Source of the DNA: Leptospira wolffii serovar Khorat str. Khorat-H2
GTDB taxonomy: Bacteria; Spirochaetota; Leptospiria; Leptospirales; Leptospiraceae
Direction of reading: 5' to 3'
Length of the DNA stretch: 64,000 nt
NCBI RefSeq assembly: GCF_000306115.2
Contig: NZ_AKWX02000007.1
Location: forward strand, 372,001 to 436,000
Positions 1 through 9,818 of the stretch are shown here, one piece after another (positions within the stretch are counted from its first letter, which is position 1; each line of letters opens with the position of its first letter). Position numbers and translations under genes: made by a program. A model generated the notes under the pieces. The model was given only the letters and a program-made list of their open reading frames with translations. It was not told where the DNA came from and did not search any database.

Positions 1-2
1 AA

Positions 3-709
3 TCTCCTTTGAAGACTGCGAACGATAGAATTTACGCGGTGGCAAGCGGAGTGATTTCCTTCGGAGGAAAGGCGGATAACGGAGGCGGTTTGGGAAGAGC
101 CTCCAAGAAAACCGTGGGTGTCGTTCACGGTGGAGCCATCGTGGAATCCGAGCTTAAAGAGGATTTTTTTTCCAGTCAAAGAGTGGTGATTCGTCTGAAC
201 CATCAGGATTTTTCTCTAATGAATAATGTGGTGAATCGGATCCGAGAAACGATTCCCGAGAAATTCGGATTGAAGAACGATTCTATCCAGGCTCTCACAC
301 CCTCCGAAATCGTATTAGAAGTGGGTGCCGGATTTTCCGCTAAGTCTCCCGGTCTCTTGGATCTACTTTCCGATCTGGAAAATCTCACCGTGGAGTCCAG
401 TTCCAAGGCGAAAGTGGTCATCAATGAAAGGTCCGGTGTAATCGTGATGGGCGGCAATATCACGATCGACGAAGTAGCTGTAGCTCGTTCCGGACTAAGC
501 CTATCTGTTGCGGATAAGAATAGAAGGCCCACTCGTCTGACTCGGGATAATCCTCCACCAAAGGAGACCTTCGTAATAGAAGAAGCCACTCAAGTCGGAG
601 ACGTGGTTGAAGCTTTGAATAAGGTCGGAGCTACCACAAGAGATATCATCGCGATCCTGGAAGCTTTGAAGGCAGCAGGCGCATTGCATGCCGAATTGGA
701 GATACAGTA

Positions 710-710
<1 letters not shown>
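3..710 (+). CDS. flgI: Flagellar P-ring protein FlgI, C-terminal part (5' truncated by window)
   Basis: This is the C-terminal 235 or so residues of FlgI, the protein that forms the P-ring around the flagellar rod in the periplasm. The reading frame is open to the window edge, and the TTG at position 9 is an internal leucine codon rather than a start. Family features seen are the run IYAVASGVISFGG near the left edge, the segment VINERSGVIVMGG at about residue 140, and the closing helix TTRDIIAILEALKAAGALHA. The stop codon overlaps the next start by one base (TAATG), so it is translationally coupled to the rod-binding gene that follows. In spirochaetes the flagellum is periplasmic, so the ring acts inside the envelope. 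Confidence 0.93.
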
Positions 711-1180
<470 letters not shown>

Positions 1181-1266
1181 TATTACAAAAGGGATGAATA
1201 TTCTTTGTCCCCGGAAAGCCTGCCCATCGGCTCCTTCGCGTTAGCCATTATCATAATAAAACCGAA

Positions 1267-1294
1267 TTGACACCGGTTAATAATTCTATATAAA
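1267..1294 (+). promoter_or_regulatory. Sigma-70-like promoter
   Basis: A perfect -35 hexamer TTGACA (1267-1272) is followed after 16 bp by TATAAA (1289-1294), five of six matches to the -10 consensus. It lies 17 bp upstream of the ATG at 1311, so the untranslated leader would be very short. It would drive the small membrane protein and the histidine kinase. Position and hexamers are seen; promoter activity is inferred. Confidence 0.5.
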
Positions 1295-1310
1295 CTTACG
1301 TTCGTTCTGC

Positions 1311-1580
1311 ATGGTTCAAATTAGCGAAGCCCTAAACTTGGTTTTCGATTCGATCGGTCTTGTTGTGATTTTAGGACTCTATCGAGCGGGAATTCTTCCT
1401 AAATACCTGTATCTCTTTTTAGGATTTGTTTTCGTTTGGTTGAGTAGCGTTTTTACCGTTTTGGAAGGTTTTTTTCTTCCGGATTTCTTGAATTTTCTGG
1501 AGCACTTATCCTTTCTCTTCTCGGGATTCTTCTTTTTGATAGGATTCTATATCCACTTCGGAAAGAAGTCGGCGGTATAG
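1311..1580 (+). CDS. Small hydrophobic membrane protein of unknown function
   Basis: An 89-residue protein with about three hydrophobic segments (roughly residues 9-27, 29-50 and 60-82) separated by few charged residues. No known domain is recognised. It ends one base before the start of the histidine kinase gene and shares its promoter, so the two are likely co-expressed and the protein may be a membrane partner of the kinase. That pairing is inference from position only. Confidence 0.6.
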   Translation: MVQISEALNLVFDSIGLVVILGLYRAGILPKYLYLFLGFVFVWLSSVFTVLEGFFLPDFLNFLEHLSFLFSGFFFLIGFYIHFGKKSAV

Positions 1581-1581
1581 G

Positions 1582-2517
1582 GTGAGTTCGATCGTTCTTC
1601 TCAATTCGTTTGCTCTATTATTCTATCTCTCCGCTTTTTTTCTGATTCTCTACTATATTCGGACGGCTAGGATCTATTTCGGCCCGGGGGTATTGGCCGC
1701 AGCGGCCTTAAGCACGGCCTTCTTCGTGAGCGCATCCAATATTCTGGAACATTCCGGAACTAGCGACCTGCTCGACGATTACGAGGGCTTCGCAAGGGAT
1801 CTATTCGTTCTGTTTATTCTGATTTTCTTATATGTAGACTCGATGCATCGGGAGCAAGCCAGACGTGAAAAAGACCAGAAGCAGATCCAAAGCGACTTGA
1901 GGGAAAAGGCCCTTCTCTTGACGGAAATTCATCACAGAGTAAATAATAATCTACAGATCGTTTCGGGACTCTTGGCGCTTCAGGGAGAAACGGAAGGAGA
2001 ACGTCCTTTGTCCGAGGCTCTTAGGATCACCCGGAATCGCATCCAATCCATCGCCAAAGTTCATCAGATCATATACGATTCCAATAATCTGATCCGAATC
2101 GGTGCCAGGGCGATTTTGGATTCGGTCATACGCAATCTTCAAAATACTTACGGAGAGGAAAAGGGAGAAGTCCGAGTCGCTCAGAATATGGATCCCGATA
2201 TTACATTGGATTTGGATAGAGCCATGCCTCTCGGTCTTATCTTGAACGAGCTTTTGACCAATTCCTTTTTGCACGCCTTTCCGAAAGGGGAGCCGGGCAA
2301 TATTCTCGTCGAGTTGAAGCAAGATGAAAAAAATATAATATTATCCGTTTTTGATTCCGGTAAAGGGTCGGAGGAATCGATTCGGAAGGGGAGAAGAAGC
2401 GGGATAGGAATGAGCCTCGTAGAGACTTTGGTCCAACAGATACGAGGCAGTATAGGTTTCGATTATTCTAAAGGCACTTTTGTAAAGATTTCTCTTCCTA
2501 AGGAAGCTAATTCTTAA
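1582..2517 (+). CDS. Membrane-bound sensor histidine kinase (HisKA_2 / HWE-like type)
   Basis: A 311-residue kinase starting with GTG. The first 90 residues contain about three membrane segments and no recognisable extracellular sensor domain. A short charged linker leads to the phosphoacceptor box EIHHRVNNNLQIVSGLL at about residue 113, the form found in HisKA_2 kinases. The ATPase domain follows: N-box LNELLTNSFLHAF at about residue 220, then DSGKGS and GIGMSLVETL. It would autophosphorylate on histidine and pass the phosphate to a response regulator, but no regulator gene lies next to it. The preceding small membrane gene is one base away. Confidence 0.85.
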   Translation: MSSIVLLNSFALLFYLSAFFLILYYIRTARIYFGPGVLAAAALSTAFFVSASNILEHSGTSDLLDDYEGFARDLFVLFILIFLYVDSMHREQARREKDQKQIQSDLREKALLLTEIHHRVNNNLQIVSGLLALQGETEGERPLSEALRITRNRIQSIAKVHQIIYDSNNLIRIGARAILDSVIRNLQNTYGEEKGEVRVAQNMDPDITLDLDRAMPLGLILNELLTNSFLHAFPKGEPGNILVELKQDEKNIILSVFDSGKGSEESIRKGRRSGIGMSLVETLVQQIRGSIGFDYSKGTFVKISLPKEANS

Positions 2518-2524
2518 AAAGGGA

Positions 2525-4777
2525 TCAATCGATTAAATCCCTAAAACTCACGGAATCCAGATCCTTTTGCAGGGAATTCTCGGCCTTCTCCATCTTTTCC
2601 TTTACCTTGTCCGGATAAACTTTGAAAGAAGGATCCTCTTTAAGAAGAGGCTCTGGAATCCTGCGATAGAAATCCCCTATACTTAGATCCTCACCCGAGA
2701 CCACGGGAAGCCAGGTGTCTCCTTCGCTCGTTTCCACGATAAGACCCGCCGACGCGAGAGTCTTGGTCAGTCGAGGAATCTCTTCCGCTTGCAGTCCGGA
2801 ATATTTAGCTAGATCCGAATTTTTCGGGGGAACTTTATTCTCTTTTTGGAATGCATATACGGCTTTCAAAATGCCGATCAGCTTCCTGAATTCGTATCCG
2901 AACGCAGTATGCCTTTCCTCGACAAGTTGGAAAGGGGCCAGGTATCTTTCCGGGAATTGCACGCAAGCAGTCATCTCCGCCCCGAATAATACGATGAGAG
3001 AAAGAGAATAGATCCCGATTAGGAAAATGGGAATGGAAGCCAAGGCCTTATAGACGAGCATCGTGGTCTCCGAGAAAGAAGTCACATAGACCTTGAATCC
3101 GTATAGGAATGCTAAGAATATGATACTGGTAAATGCGGATCCCCAGGCCGACGCCCGGATGGGGACCTTGGTATTCGGAATCAGAGTGAATAAGGCTAAA
3201 AAGAATGTCCAGATTCCAATCAAAGGAAAAAAGAAGCTAAGAATATTATAAGGAGAGAATACCGAATCTCCGCCTTGCAATGTCTTGGTTTCGTATTTGA
3301 CGTCTTTGTATTCCGAAAGGCTGATCTTTTCGTATTCTCCTATATTCAGAATTCTGAATCTTCCGTTTTCGCTCCGATCGAATAATACCGAAGCGAATAC
3401 TTTTCCTCTTACCGGAACGTAGAATGTATTCCAATGTTCTCCCTGATCGATGGAGACTAGGATATTTCCTAACGCGTCCAGAAGGAATACGTCCACGGAT
3501 TCTTCGTTTTCGACTGCCCAAACCTTGGTAAATGTATATCGCTTATGGCTGAGATTTTTCCAGGAATTGCCGCCGTCCTCCGTTTTGAAAACGGACCCTC
3601 TTTCTCCGGCAACGATCAATTCTCCGGGACGGATTCTATGGATATCCTTTAGGCCTTGTCCGGTGATCTTAGTCGCGGACCAATTATAGCCTCCGTCCTG
3701 ACTGGACCATACGTTGCCGTCTTCATCCACGAGATAGCCTAGATAAGGTTCCGGGAAATAGACTCGATTGGCTCGTATTTTTAATACGTTCGGAAAAATC
3801 GGTTTATAGCTTCTGCCTTGGGAGAAGAAATGCAGAACTTCACCGTTGGAGAAAATGAGATAGAAATTGCCATCGTTAATATATTCAAAATCTCTAAATT
3901 GCGAATTATCGAAATAAATTGCGCTCCAAACCGACCCGTCCACGGGCTTGGATAGGAATAAACCTCGAGAGGAGAGAGCGTAGACTTTGCCGTCCCGAAT
4001 CTGCACGCGGACGAAATTTTCCCGGGAGATTTCCGGCTTTTCGCAGGAATCCGCGCGAACCCCGAAAGAATCCAAGCATCGGATATTCTTGAGATCTATA
4101 TCCTTCTCATCCAGAAAATAGTCTTTTTTCAATCCCGGGTCCAATCGGAATAGGTTTCCGTTCTCTCCCGCGATCCATATTCTGTTTTCCGGATCTTTGT
4201 CCATGCTCAGATAATGGGAAGGGCGGAAAAGGTCCGTCACCTTTTGGGCCAGATTGTCTCCGATCACCAGAAGCAACGGACCTATGGAAAGTACGAAGAA
4301 ATAAAAGACGAATTCCTGGAGCATGGATCGCTTCTCTTCCAATCTCCAAATGGAATTGAAAGAATTCTCCAAGGCGCGAAGCACCGTGGTCGCCGAGAAT
4401 ACGAGCAATACGAAGCCTATCGCTCCGATTTGCCTTGCGGCATCTATAATATCTCCTAATGTATCCAGATAAGGAGTGATATCCAAATTGATATTGCTTG
4501 TGAGAAAGAACGCGTTGATCTTATCGAAGATCTCTTCTTTTCTATTTTCCAGACCCGAGGTTATCGTAAGAAGGGAAAGAGCTACGATTAACATGGGAAT
4601 CAGGGATACGATCGTAGTATAAGAGATCCCCGAGGCCTTGATAAAACACTCGTCTTTGATGAACCGGTAGGCGGACGCGGCCAATACCCGGATGGTAAAA
4701 TTTAATTTTCTAAGAAAACCCGCGTCCGGCATATAATCGAAGACGCGACTGTATTTGGTATTCGGATGAGAATTCAT
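2525..4777 (-). CDS. YihY/BrkB-family membrane protein with inserted beta-propeller-like domain and C-terminal winged helix
   Basis: A 750-residue protein, far longer than the usual 280-430 of the YihY/BrkB family. Residues about 45-175 hold the first three membrane helices with the family run ISYTTIVSLIPMLIVALSLL. Residues about 185-505 are soluble and contain repeats of the BNR/YCF48 type, such as SQDGGYNWS and KTEDGGNSWKN, each with a short conserved gap. Residues about 508-640 return to the family with three more helices (SFFFPLIGIWTFFLALFTLIPNTKVPIR region, cut here at its ends by the family's own loop). The last 100 residues look like a winged-helix, as in other long family members. The function of this family is not settled; the old name of ribonuclease BN is wrong. 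The start overlaps the end of the upstream methyltransferase by four bases. Confidence 0.85.
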   Translation of the reverse strand: MNSHPNTKYSRVFDYMPDAGFLRKLNFTIRVLAASAYRFIKDECFIKASGISYTTIVSLIPMLIVALSLLTITSGLENRKEEIFDKINAFFLTSNINLDITPYLDTLGDIIDAARQIGAIGFVLLVFSATTVLRALENSFNSIWRLEEKRSMLQEFVFYFFVLSIGPLLLVIGDNLAQKVTDLFRPSHYLSMDKDPENRIWIAGENGNLFRLDPGLKKDYFLDEKDIDLKNIRCLDSFGVRADSCEKPEISRENFVRVQIRDGKVYALSSRGLFLSKPVDGSVWSAIYFDNSQFRDFEYINDGNFYLIFSNGEVLHFFSQGRSYKPIFPNVLKIRANRVYFPEPYLGYLVDEDGNVWSSQDGGYNWSATKITGQGLKDIHRIRPGELIVAGERGSVFKTEDGGNSWKNLSHKRYTFTKVWAVENEESVDVFLLDALGNILVSIDQGEHWNTFYVPVRGKVFASVLFDRSENGRFRILNIGEYEKISLSEYKDVKYETKTLQGGDSVFSPYNILSFFFPLIGIWTFFLALFTLIPNTKVPIRASAWGSAFTSIIFLAFLYGFKVYVTSFSETTMLVYKALASIPIFLIGIYSLSLIVLFGAEMTACVQFPERYLAPFQLVEERHTAFGYEFRKLIGILKAVYAFQKENKVPPKNSDLAKYSGLQAEEIPRLTKTLASAGLIVETSEGDTWLPVVSGEDLSIGDFYRRIPEPLLKEDPSFKVYPDKVKEKMEKAENSLQKDLDSVSFRDLID

Positions 4778-5667
4778 TTTTTTAGCGAGTATAGCACCAT
4801 CGAGGATGTGAGAGGACGTCCCTTACGACTCAGCTTGCTCTTGAAATGATAGATCGCGATGCGAAACCATTTCAGATAATCTTTCCAACCTTTGAATGTT
4901 CCTCGGGATTTTAAGAATTTAGCATACAAGGGGAAGTCCACTCCGAGGTAGGTAATTTGTTTCTCAAATCCCCGATTGGCAAGAATTTTACGTAATAATC
5001 CGCTAGAATAATAATAAACATGTCCGGGCAGATAATAATGGTAGGAACTCCCCGCTTCCACGGCTTGCCAGCCTTCGAAATTGGCCGTTTGTAATAAGAG
5101 GAGTCCTCCGGGGCGTAAAATCCTCGCTAATTTATCGAAGACTCGTTTGGGATCCTCCAAGTGCTCGATCACTTCGACGAGAGTGATCACATCGAAGAAG
5201 TTTTCCGGAAGATCCGCATCCAGAAACTGTCCCTGCCAGACTTTAAATCCTCTGGCTTCGGCTTTCCCCGCGGCAAACGGAGATATTTCCACACCATAAG
5301 GAACGAAGCCTTTCTCTCGAGCGCATTCTAAAAATCCTCCGAAGGAACATCCTATATCCAGGAAATTACCGGCGGATTTGAATTTCATAATATTCCTAAG
5401 TCTCGCGAACCACACGTACCGATCGAACTTCTCCGTGTCTCTTTCGTCTCGGTAGGAAAAATCCTGTTTTCCGGTGTAGTATTCTTCCGTGTAGAGGGAC
5501 TCGGGTTCGGGTCTGGGAAATTGGGCCTGCAGTCCGCAGGTTTTGCAAATCCGTATGGGAAGTTGGAATCCTCCGAAGGAGGAGGTATATAAGGGTTCCC
5601 AGGCGCAGTCCCCGTCGAGGGGACATTCCGAGTAGATTATTTCCCGGCGAGAAAGATCCAATGGCAA
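4774..5667 (-). CDS. Class I SAM-dependent methyltransferase with N-terminal zinc-ribbon-like motif
   Basis: A 297-residue methyltransferase. The first 50 residues contain a CxLDGxC...CxxCG pattern typical of family members that carry a small metal-binding head, followed by the ESLYTEEYYTG motif. The SAM-binding motif I is FLDIGCSFGGFLE at about residue 102, and the post-I and motif II regions (VITLVEVIEHLEDP) follow at about residue 160. Such proteins often modify sugars, lipids or small molecules, but the substrate cannot be read here. It overlaps a second methyltransferase gene by 31 bases upstream and the YihY gene by four bases downstream, so it sits in a tight operon. Confidence 0.82.
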   Translation of the reverse strand: MPLDLSRREIIYSECPLDGDCAWEPLYTSSFGGFQLPIRICKTCGLQAQFPRPEPESLYTEEYYTGKQDFSYRDERDTEKFDRYVWFARLRNIMKFKSAGNFLDIGCSFGGFLECAREKGFVPYGVEISPFAAGKAEARGFKVWQGQFLDADLPENFFDVITLVEVIEHLEDPKRVFDKLARILRPGGLLLLQTANFEGWQAVEAGSSYHYYLPGHVYYYSSGLLRKILANRGFEKQITYLGVDFPLYAKFLKSRGTFKGWKDYLKWFRIAIYHFKSKLSRKGRPLTSSMVLYSLKK

Positions 5668-6269
5668 ATTCTCTCTTCCAGTTTTCCTAATGGAGTTCTT
5701 TCCGTATAGCCGATCTCGAAGGAAGTGAAATCGGATAATAGATTTCTAATATCTTTTTCGGAGTAGAACCAGGTTGCTCCGCCCTTTAGATCGGCGGTTC
5801 CGATCTTTCCGGACTCCGCTTTTAAATGTGTGTCTCCCTCCGCACGAATGGAGGCAGCAAGGAATCCTCCTTTTTTGAGAATGCGAAACTTATCCTTCAG
5901 AATGGATTTTGCAAGTTCGGGAGGATTATAATGCAGAACGCCCCAGCTTACGATAAGATCGAATTCTTGGTCGGCAAACGGATAAGGAGGAGATTGTAAT
6001 AGATACGTTTTGGCCCAAGGATAGGACTCTTTGATCGCGGCAACGGAATTCTCGCTATAATCTCCCGCGCTCACTTCATAGCCGAAGTCTTTGAGAAGAA
6101 TACAATGCCTTCCGGAACCGGACCCGAAGTCTAATGCCTTGGGATTCTCCGAACGTTTCTCTATTTTGGAAAGCATGCGAACCAGATTTTCGTCCGGGTA
6201 TTGCAGCTTGGACTTGGTCCGGGTATAATGAGTTTCCCAGGCCTCTTTGGAAGGATGGCTATCTGACAT
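5637..6269 (-). CDS. Class I SAM-dependent methyltransferase
   Basis: About 210 residues. The start at 6269 (MSDSHPS) is preferred because GGCGGAG sits four to five bases upstream; an in-frame ATG at 6305 lies deeper in the upstream gene and would add 12 residues. SAM motif I reads ALDFGSGSGRHCILL at about residue 45, with FDLIVSWGVLHYNPPE at about residue 100. The family includes tellurite-resistance-type and small-molecule methyltransferases; the substrate is unknown. It overlaps the ATP-grasp gene by about 11 bases and the next methyltransferase by 31, so all four genes of this cluster are probably one transcript. Confidence 0.82.
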   Translation of the reverse strand: MSDSHPSKEAWETHYTRTKSKLQYPDENLVRMLSKIEKRSENPKALDFGSGSGRHCILLKDFGYEVSAGDYSENSVAAIKESYPWAKTYLLQSPPYPFADQEFDLIVSWGVLHYNPPELAKSILKDKFRILKKGGFLAASIRAEGDTHLKAESGKIGTADLKGGATWFYSEKDIRNLLSDFTSFEIGYTERTPLGKLEERICHWIFLAGK

Positions 6270-7515
6270 CGTACTCCGCCCGAAAACGGCTCTGTAGGCT
6301 TGCATTCCATTCTTCTTCGGAGGAGGAAGATTTGGATTTGAGAGCGATCACTCTGGATCGGACCTCGTTTCCTTGCGACGTATCCAACTTGGAACCCAAA
6401 GATTTCAGATTTTCGCTCCATAAAACGGTTTCCCCCGAGAGGGGACGAAATTCTTCCCAATCTTTCAGAATGGAAACTCCTCTTGGGGGGACGTCGAAAC
6501 GGACTTGCGATTTTAGTTTTTTAGAAATCTTTAAACTAGACGGCGGAAGATCGATGGACTCTCCGATCAATAGTCGGACGAGATTGTGGAAATAATCGTA
6601 ACCGCTATAATTCGGTACGAGTATGTCCGCCAAATATTCTCCTCCTACTTCAGGAGCCGCTTCGATCAATACGATCTCTCCGTTCGTATCCAATCTAAAT
6701 TCCGCTACGAAGGGACAATTTTGCAGACCACTTGCTTTTACGATGGCCCGACAGATCATCTTGATCTCTCCTTCTAATTCTTGGAGAGGGAAGGGGAGGC
6801 GATGGGCGGCTTCCAAGAAAGGAGGAAAGGGGCTGGTCTCCTTTAAAGATAAATGCACCAGATGAAAGTCGTCTGAGTCCACGAGTCCCAATACCGTACA
6901 TTCCAAACCCGGAATATACTCTTCCAACACCCAGGTTTCGGCGGGGGGAATTTTGTTCGGAGTCTTCGTTTTGGACGCGGAAGTCTTTTTTGCGGAATGA
7001 CCCGGGATTTGTTTTAGGTCGGAATCGGATTCTATGAGTCGTATTCCGGATTTTCCACTGCCTTGGCTGGGCTTGGCGATCCAAGGATAAGGAATCGACT
7101 TGTCTTTGGCCTTCCATTCCGTAGGAGGAATTTCCCTTGGTACTCGGATACCTTTCGGTTCCAAGGTCTCTTTTAGAATTTTCTTATCCGAGAATTTCAG
7201 GACCGATTCGGTGCTCGCGTATTTGAGCTTTAACTTTTCGGCCAGATAGGCGGTGCTATAAGTCGCCTTGCCGAAGGATCTAGTACCGATCCCTACGATC
7301 GGATTGGGTAGCGGATTTTCCGCAACGGCTCGTAGAATGCGTCTGTATTCGTAGATGGACTCTATGATACGAAGAGTTGCCAGGGAGAAGCCTGGGGCCT
7401 TGTCGTCTCTATCCACAGCGGCGACTTCCAATCCTAAAGACTTGGCAGCCAGGATCAGAGGCAATTGGTTCTTGCCGGCTCCCAAGGAGAGAAAATACCC
7501 TCTTTTCTTTTTCAT
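6259..7515 (-). CDS. ATP-grasp domain enzyme
   Basis: A 418-residue protein with the ATP-grasp ligase layout. The N-terminal preATP-grasp segment begins YFLSLGAGKNQLPLILAAK, the nucleotide loop is KPSQGSGKSGIRLI at about residue 145, and metal/ATP-binding acidic residues are in FVAEFRLDTNGEIVLIEAAPEVGGE at about residues 265-290 (family pattern of E-x-N/A-P-R-x-G type). It resembles carbamoyl-phosphate-synthase-like or peptide-ligase enzymes that join a carboxylate to an amine with ATP. Together with two methyltransferases it hints at synthesis of a modified small molecule or peptide, but no precursor gene is visible. First gene of the minus-strand cluster. Confidence 0.8.
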   Translation of the reverse strand: MKKKRGYFLSLGAGKNQLPLILAAKSLGLEVAAVDRDDKAPGFSLATLRIIESIYEYRRILRAVAENPLPNPIVGIGTRSFGKATYSTAYLAEKLKLKYASTESVLKFSDKKILKETLEPKGIRVPREIPPTEWKAKDKSIPYPWIAKPSQGSGKSGIRLIESDSDLKQIPGHSAKKTSASKTKTPNKIPPAETWVLEEYIPGLECTVLGLVDSDDFHLVHLSLKETSPFPPFLEAAHRLPFPLQELEGEIKMICRAIVKASGLQNCPFVAEFRLDTNGEIVLIEAAPEVGGEYLADILVPNYSGYDYFHNLVRLLIGESIDLPPSSLKISKKLKSQVRFDVPPRGVSILKDWEEFRPLSGETVLWSENLKSLGSKLDTSQGNEVRSRVIALKSKSSSSEEEWNASLQSRFRAEYDVR

Positions 7516-7601
7516 CTACCGGATAGATAGCCTCTCCAAGGAGGGGATGTCAAAGGTTTTTTGGATATGAGACAAAATACCTGGATTCGAAGGAATAAGA
7601 T

Positions 7602-7650
7602 AAAAAAGGGGGAGAACGTTGGAGTTCCTACAGGAACTGCCGCTCTCCCC
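7602..7650 (-). terminator. Intrinsic terminator downstream of katE with nested hairpin
   Basis: On the minus strand a stem GGGGAGA/TCTCCCC (7644-7650 pairing with 7609-7615) is followed directly by CTTTTTT. Inside its loop is a second perfect hairpin AGTTCC-TACA-GGAACT (about 7623-7638). It lies 31 bp past the katE stop codon and before the ATP-grasp gene, so it probably ends the ankyrin-katE transcript. Confidence 0.65.
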
Positions 7651-7680
7651 GGAAGTAAAGGTAATGGTGAAATCCGAATA

Positions 7681-9135
7681 TTAGTTCTTTGTAACCTCGC
7701 TCACGGATATTCCCAGCTTCTCTGCGATCTTGGTCCCGTATTCGGGAGCGCATTTATAGAAGTGTCCGATATTCGCGATAGCCAAAGCTTTCGGAATCGT
7801 TTTCATGGTGGAGGCTATGGTGGAAGTCAATCTTTCCCTTTCCTCAGGACTCATGAGTCTATACAGATCTCCCGCTTGCGTAAAGTCGTCGTTATCCGTA
7901 TGGGAATCGTAACGGTTCGCATCTCCGGAAATTCTAAGAGGAGGTTCCGCATAAGATTCTTCCTGATTAGGGCCTTCGAAACCGTTGGGTTCGTAATTAT
8001 CGTAAGCACCGTCGTTTTGGAATTTCGCGCTTCCATCCCTATGGTAGACGTATACTTGGTTTTTGGGACGATTCACGGGAAGATGTTGGTATTGGACTCC
8101 CAAGCGATATCTTTGAGCGTCCGGATAAGCGAATAACCTACCTTGCAACATCTTGTCTGGAGAAGCGCCGATACCCGGAGGCATATTGGAAGGAGAGAAG
8201 GCTGCCTGCTCCACTTCTTCGAAATAGTTCCTAGGATTCTCGTTCAATTCTAGGATCCCCGCTTCTACAAGAGGATAGTCCTTATGAGACCATACTTTAG
8301 TCAGATCGAACGGATTGAACTTCGTCTTCTCCGCATCCTTTTCCGGCATGATCTGCACGCAAAATCTCCATTTGGGAAATTCTTTTCTTTCTATGGCTTC
8401 GAAAAGATCCCGAGTCGCGTAATCCGGATCGGTTCCGGCTAACTCGGCCGCTTTCTGCGCGGTCAAATTCTTGATTCCTTGCATGGACTTGAAATGGAAT
8501 TTCACCCAGAAGCGCTCTCCTTTTATATTCCAAAGTCCGAATGTATGACTCCCGTATCCGTTCATGAATCTGTAACCGTCGGGGATGCCGCGATCTCCGA
8601 ATAATATCGTCATTTGATGGAGAGCTTCCGGGGCCTCGGCCCAATAGTCCCACATACGGAAAGGATTCTTATAGCCTGTGACAGGGTCCCTTTTTTGAGA
8701 ATGGATGAAGTCCGGAAACTTGAGGGGGTCTCTCTCGAAAAAAACCGGAGTGTTGTTGCCCACCAAGTCCCAGATTCCTTCTTCCGTATAGAATTTAATC
8801 GCAAATCCTCTCGGATCCCTTTCGGTGTCTGCGGATCCTTTCTCTCCAGCCACCGTAGAGAATCGTAGGAATAAAGGAGTCTTTTTTCCTGCTTTAGAAA
8901 AAACGGATGCTCTAGAGTATTCGCTCAAGTCTTTCGTAATGGTAAGAGTTCCGTAGGCTCCCGCTCCCTTGGCGTGAACCACTCTTTCCGGAATTCTTTC
9001 CCGGTTGAAATGAGCGAGCTTCTCGATCAGATGAGAGTCCTGAATTAGAATAGGGCCTCTCGGGCCGGCCGTGACCGAATGTTGGTTTTGCGGGACCGGA
9101 TGACCTCCGGTCGTGGTTAAGATTGTTTTCTTCAT
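7681..9135 (-). CDS. katE: Haem catalase (small-subunit, clade 3 type)
   Basis: A 484-residue monofunctional catalase that breaks down hydrogen peroxide. The active-site histidine is in [13 protein letters not shown] at about residue 53, the essential asparagine in the GNNTPVFF region at about residue 127, and the proximal haem tyrosine in [14 protein letters not shown] at about residue 335. The size and lack of a C-terminal flavodoxin-like domain place it with small-subunit catalases, although the Leptospira gene is called katE in the literature. Its start overlaps the ankyrin gene stop by four bases. Regulation by the divergent PerR is likely. A strong terminator follows. Confidence 0.95.
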   Translation of the reverse strand: MKKTILTTTGGHPVPQNQHSVTAGPRGPILIQDSHLIEKLAHFNRERIPERVVHAKGAGAYGTLTITKDLSEYSRASVFSKAGKKTPLFLRFSTVAGEKGSADTERDPRGFAIKFYTEEGIWDLVGNNTPVFFERDPLKFPDFIHSQKRDPVTGYKNPFRMWDYWAEAPEALHQMTILFGDRGIPDGYRFMNGYGSHTFGLWNIKGERFWVKFHFKSMQGIKNLTAQKAAELAGTDPDYATRDLFEAIERKEFPKWRFCVQIMPEKDAEKTKFNPFDLTKVWSHKDYPLVEAGILELNENPRNYFEEVEQAAFSPSNMPPGIGASPDKMLQGRLFAYPDAQRYRLGVQYQHLPVNRPKNQVYVYHRDGSAKFQNDGAYDNYEPNGFEGPNQEESYAEPPLRISGDANRYDSHTDNDDFTQAGDLYRLMSPEERERLTSTIASTMKTIPKALAIANIGHFYKCAPEYGTKIAEKLGISVSEVTKN

Positions 9136-9662
9136 CGCCTTCCTCCTTTGAATATGCTCTGAGTGAAATATTGCATCCAGGACCTCAAGATGGAAATCAG
9201 GGTCGATTTGCGCCTCGGTTCTTTCGAGGAAAGAAGACTTGCCGCTTCCTCCCGTCCGAACATTTCCGCGAATTGCAGGGCGCGCTGGCCTTTCGGATTT
9301 CTGTAGTTCGGGTCGGCCCCGTATTCCAAAAGGAGTTTTATAATATTAGAATATCCTTTAAATGCTACGCCCATCAGAATCGAATTGCCCGCCTCGTCTA
9401 TCGAGTTGGGATCGGCACCCCGGGAGAGGAGGAATTTTGCCGTGTCCTCGTTTCCGTTGTAGGCGGAAAGCATGAGTAAGCTGTGACCCTTCTCGTTTTT
9501 TTGATCTATGTTCAAAAGAGAGTCTAACTTCTCTTTTAGGCCTTCCATATCTCCTTGCCTGGCTAGGTCGAAGCAGCTTTTTTCTCCCGTCATGGTTCTA
9601 CTGTATTTTTCCCAGGAAGAGCTGGGCTGGGAAGAATCGGGTTGAGAACTCTGCTTTTCCAT
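9132..9662 (-). CDS. Ankyrin-repeat protein, catalase partner
   Basis: A 176-residue protein with about four ankyrin repeats between residues 35 and 140, seen as [28 protein letters not shown] and [15 protein letters not shown]. No signal peptide is visible, so it is likely cytoplasmic. It is co-transcribed with katE, overlapping by four bases. In Pseudomonas an ankyrin protein next to a catalase gene is needed for full catalase activity, so a similar helper role is a fair inference. The promoter region upstream holds two PerR-type boxes. Confidence 0.88.
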   Translation of the reverse strand: MEKQSSQPDSSQPSSSWEKYSRTMTGEKSCFDLARQGDMEGLKEKLDSLLNIDQKNEKGHSLLMLSAYNGNEDTAKFLLSRGADPNSIDEAGNSILMGVAFKGYSNIIKLLLEYGADPNYRNPKGQRALQFAEMFGREEAASLLSSKEPRRKSTLISILRSWMQYFTQSIFKGGRR

Positions 9663-9721
9663 AAATCTGCTCCAATTTCGGTTATAAATCCGGATATTAA
9701 TATTTTAAATTTAGTTTTAAT

Positions 9722-9736
9722 TTAGACTTAATCTAA
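9722..9736. promoter_or_regulatory. PerR/Fur-type box 1
   Basis: Imperfect 7-1-7 palindrome TTAGACT-T-AATCTAA inside a TTTAGA-N5-TCTAAA inverted repeat. It matches the layout of Fur-family operators. It lies 60 bp upstream of the ankyrin-katE start and about 83 bp upstream of perR. Confidence 0.6.
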
Positions 9737-9765
9737 AATTGAAAGAATTTAGCTCAAGTCTTTTT

Positions 9766-9780
9766 TTAGAATTAGTCTAA
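9766..9780. promoter_or_regulatory. PerR/Fur-type box 2
   Basis: Second 7-1-7 palindrome TTAGAAT-T-AGTCTAA, with the same TTTAGA-N5-TCTAAA core as box 1 and its centre 44 bp away, close to four helical turns. It lies 39 bp before the perR start and suggests autoregulation together with control of katE. Confidence 0.6.
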
Positions 9781-9818
9781 ATTGTGGACAAAAAAAGGAG
9801 GAAACTTAGGTTCAGACT

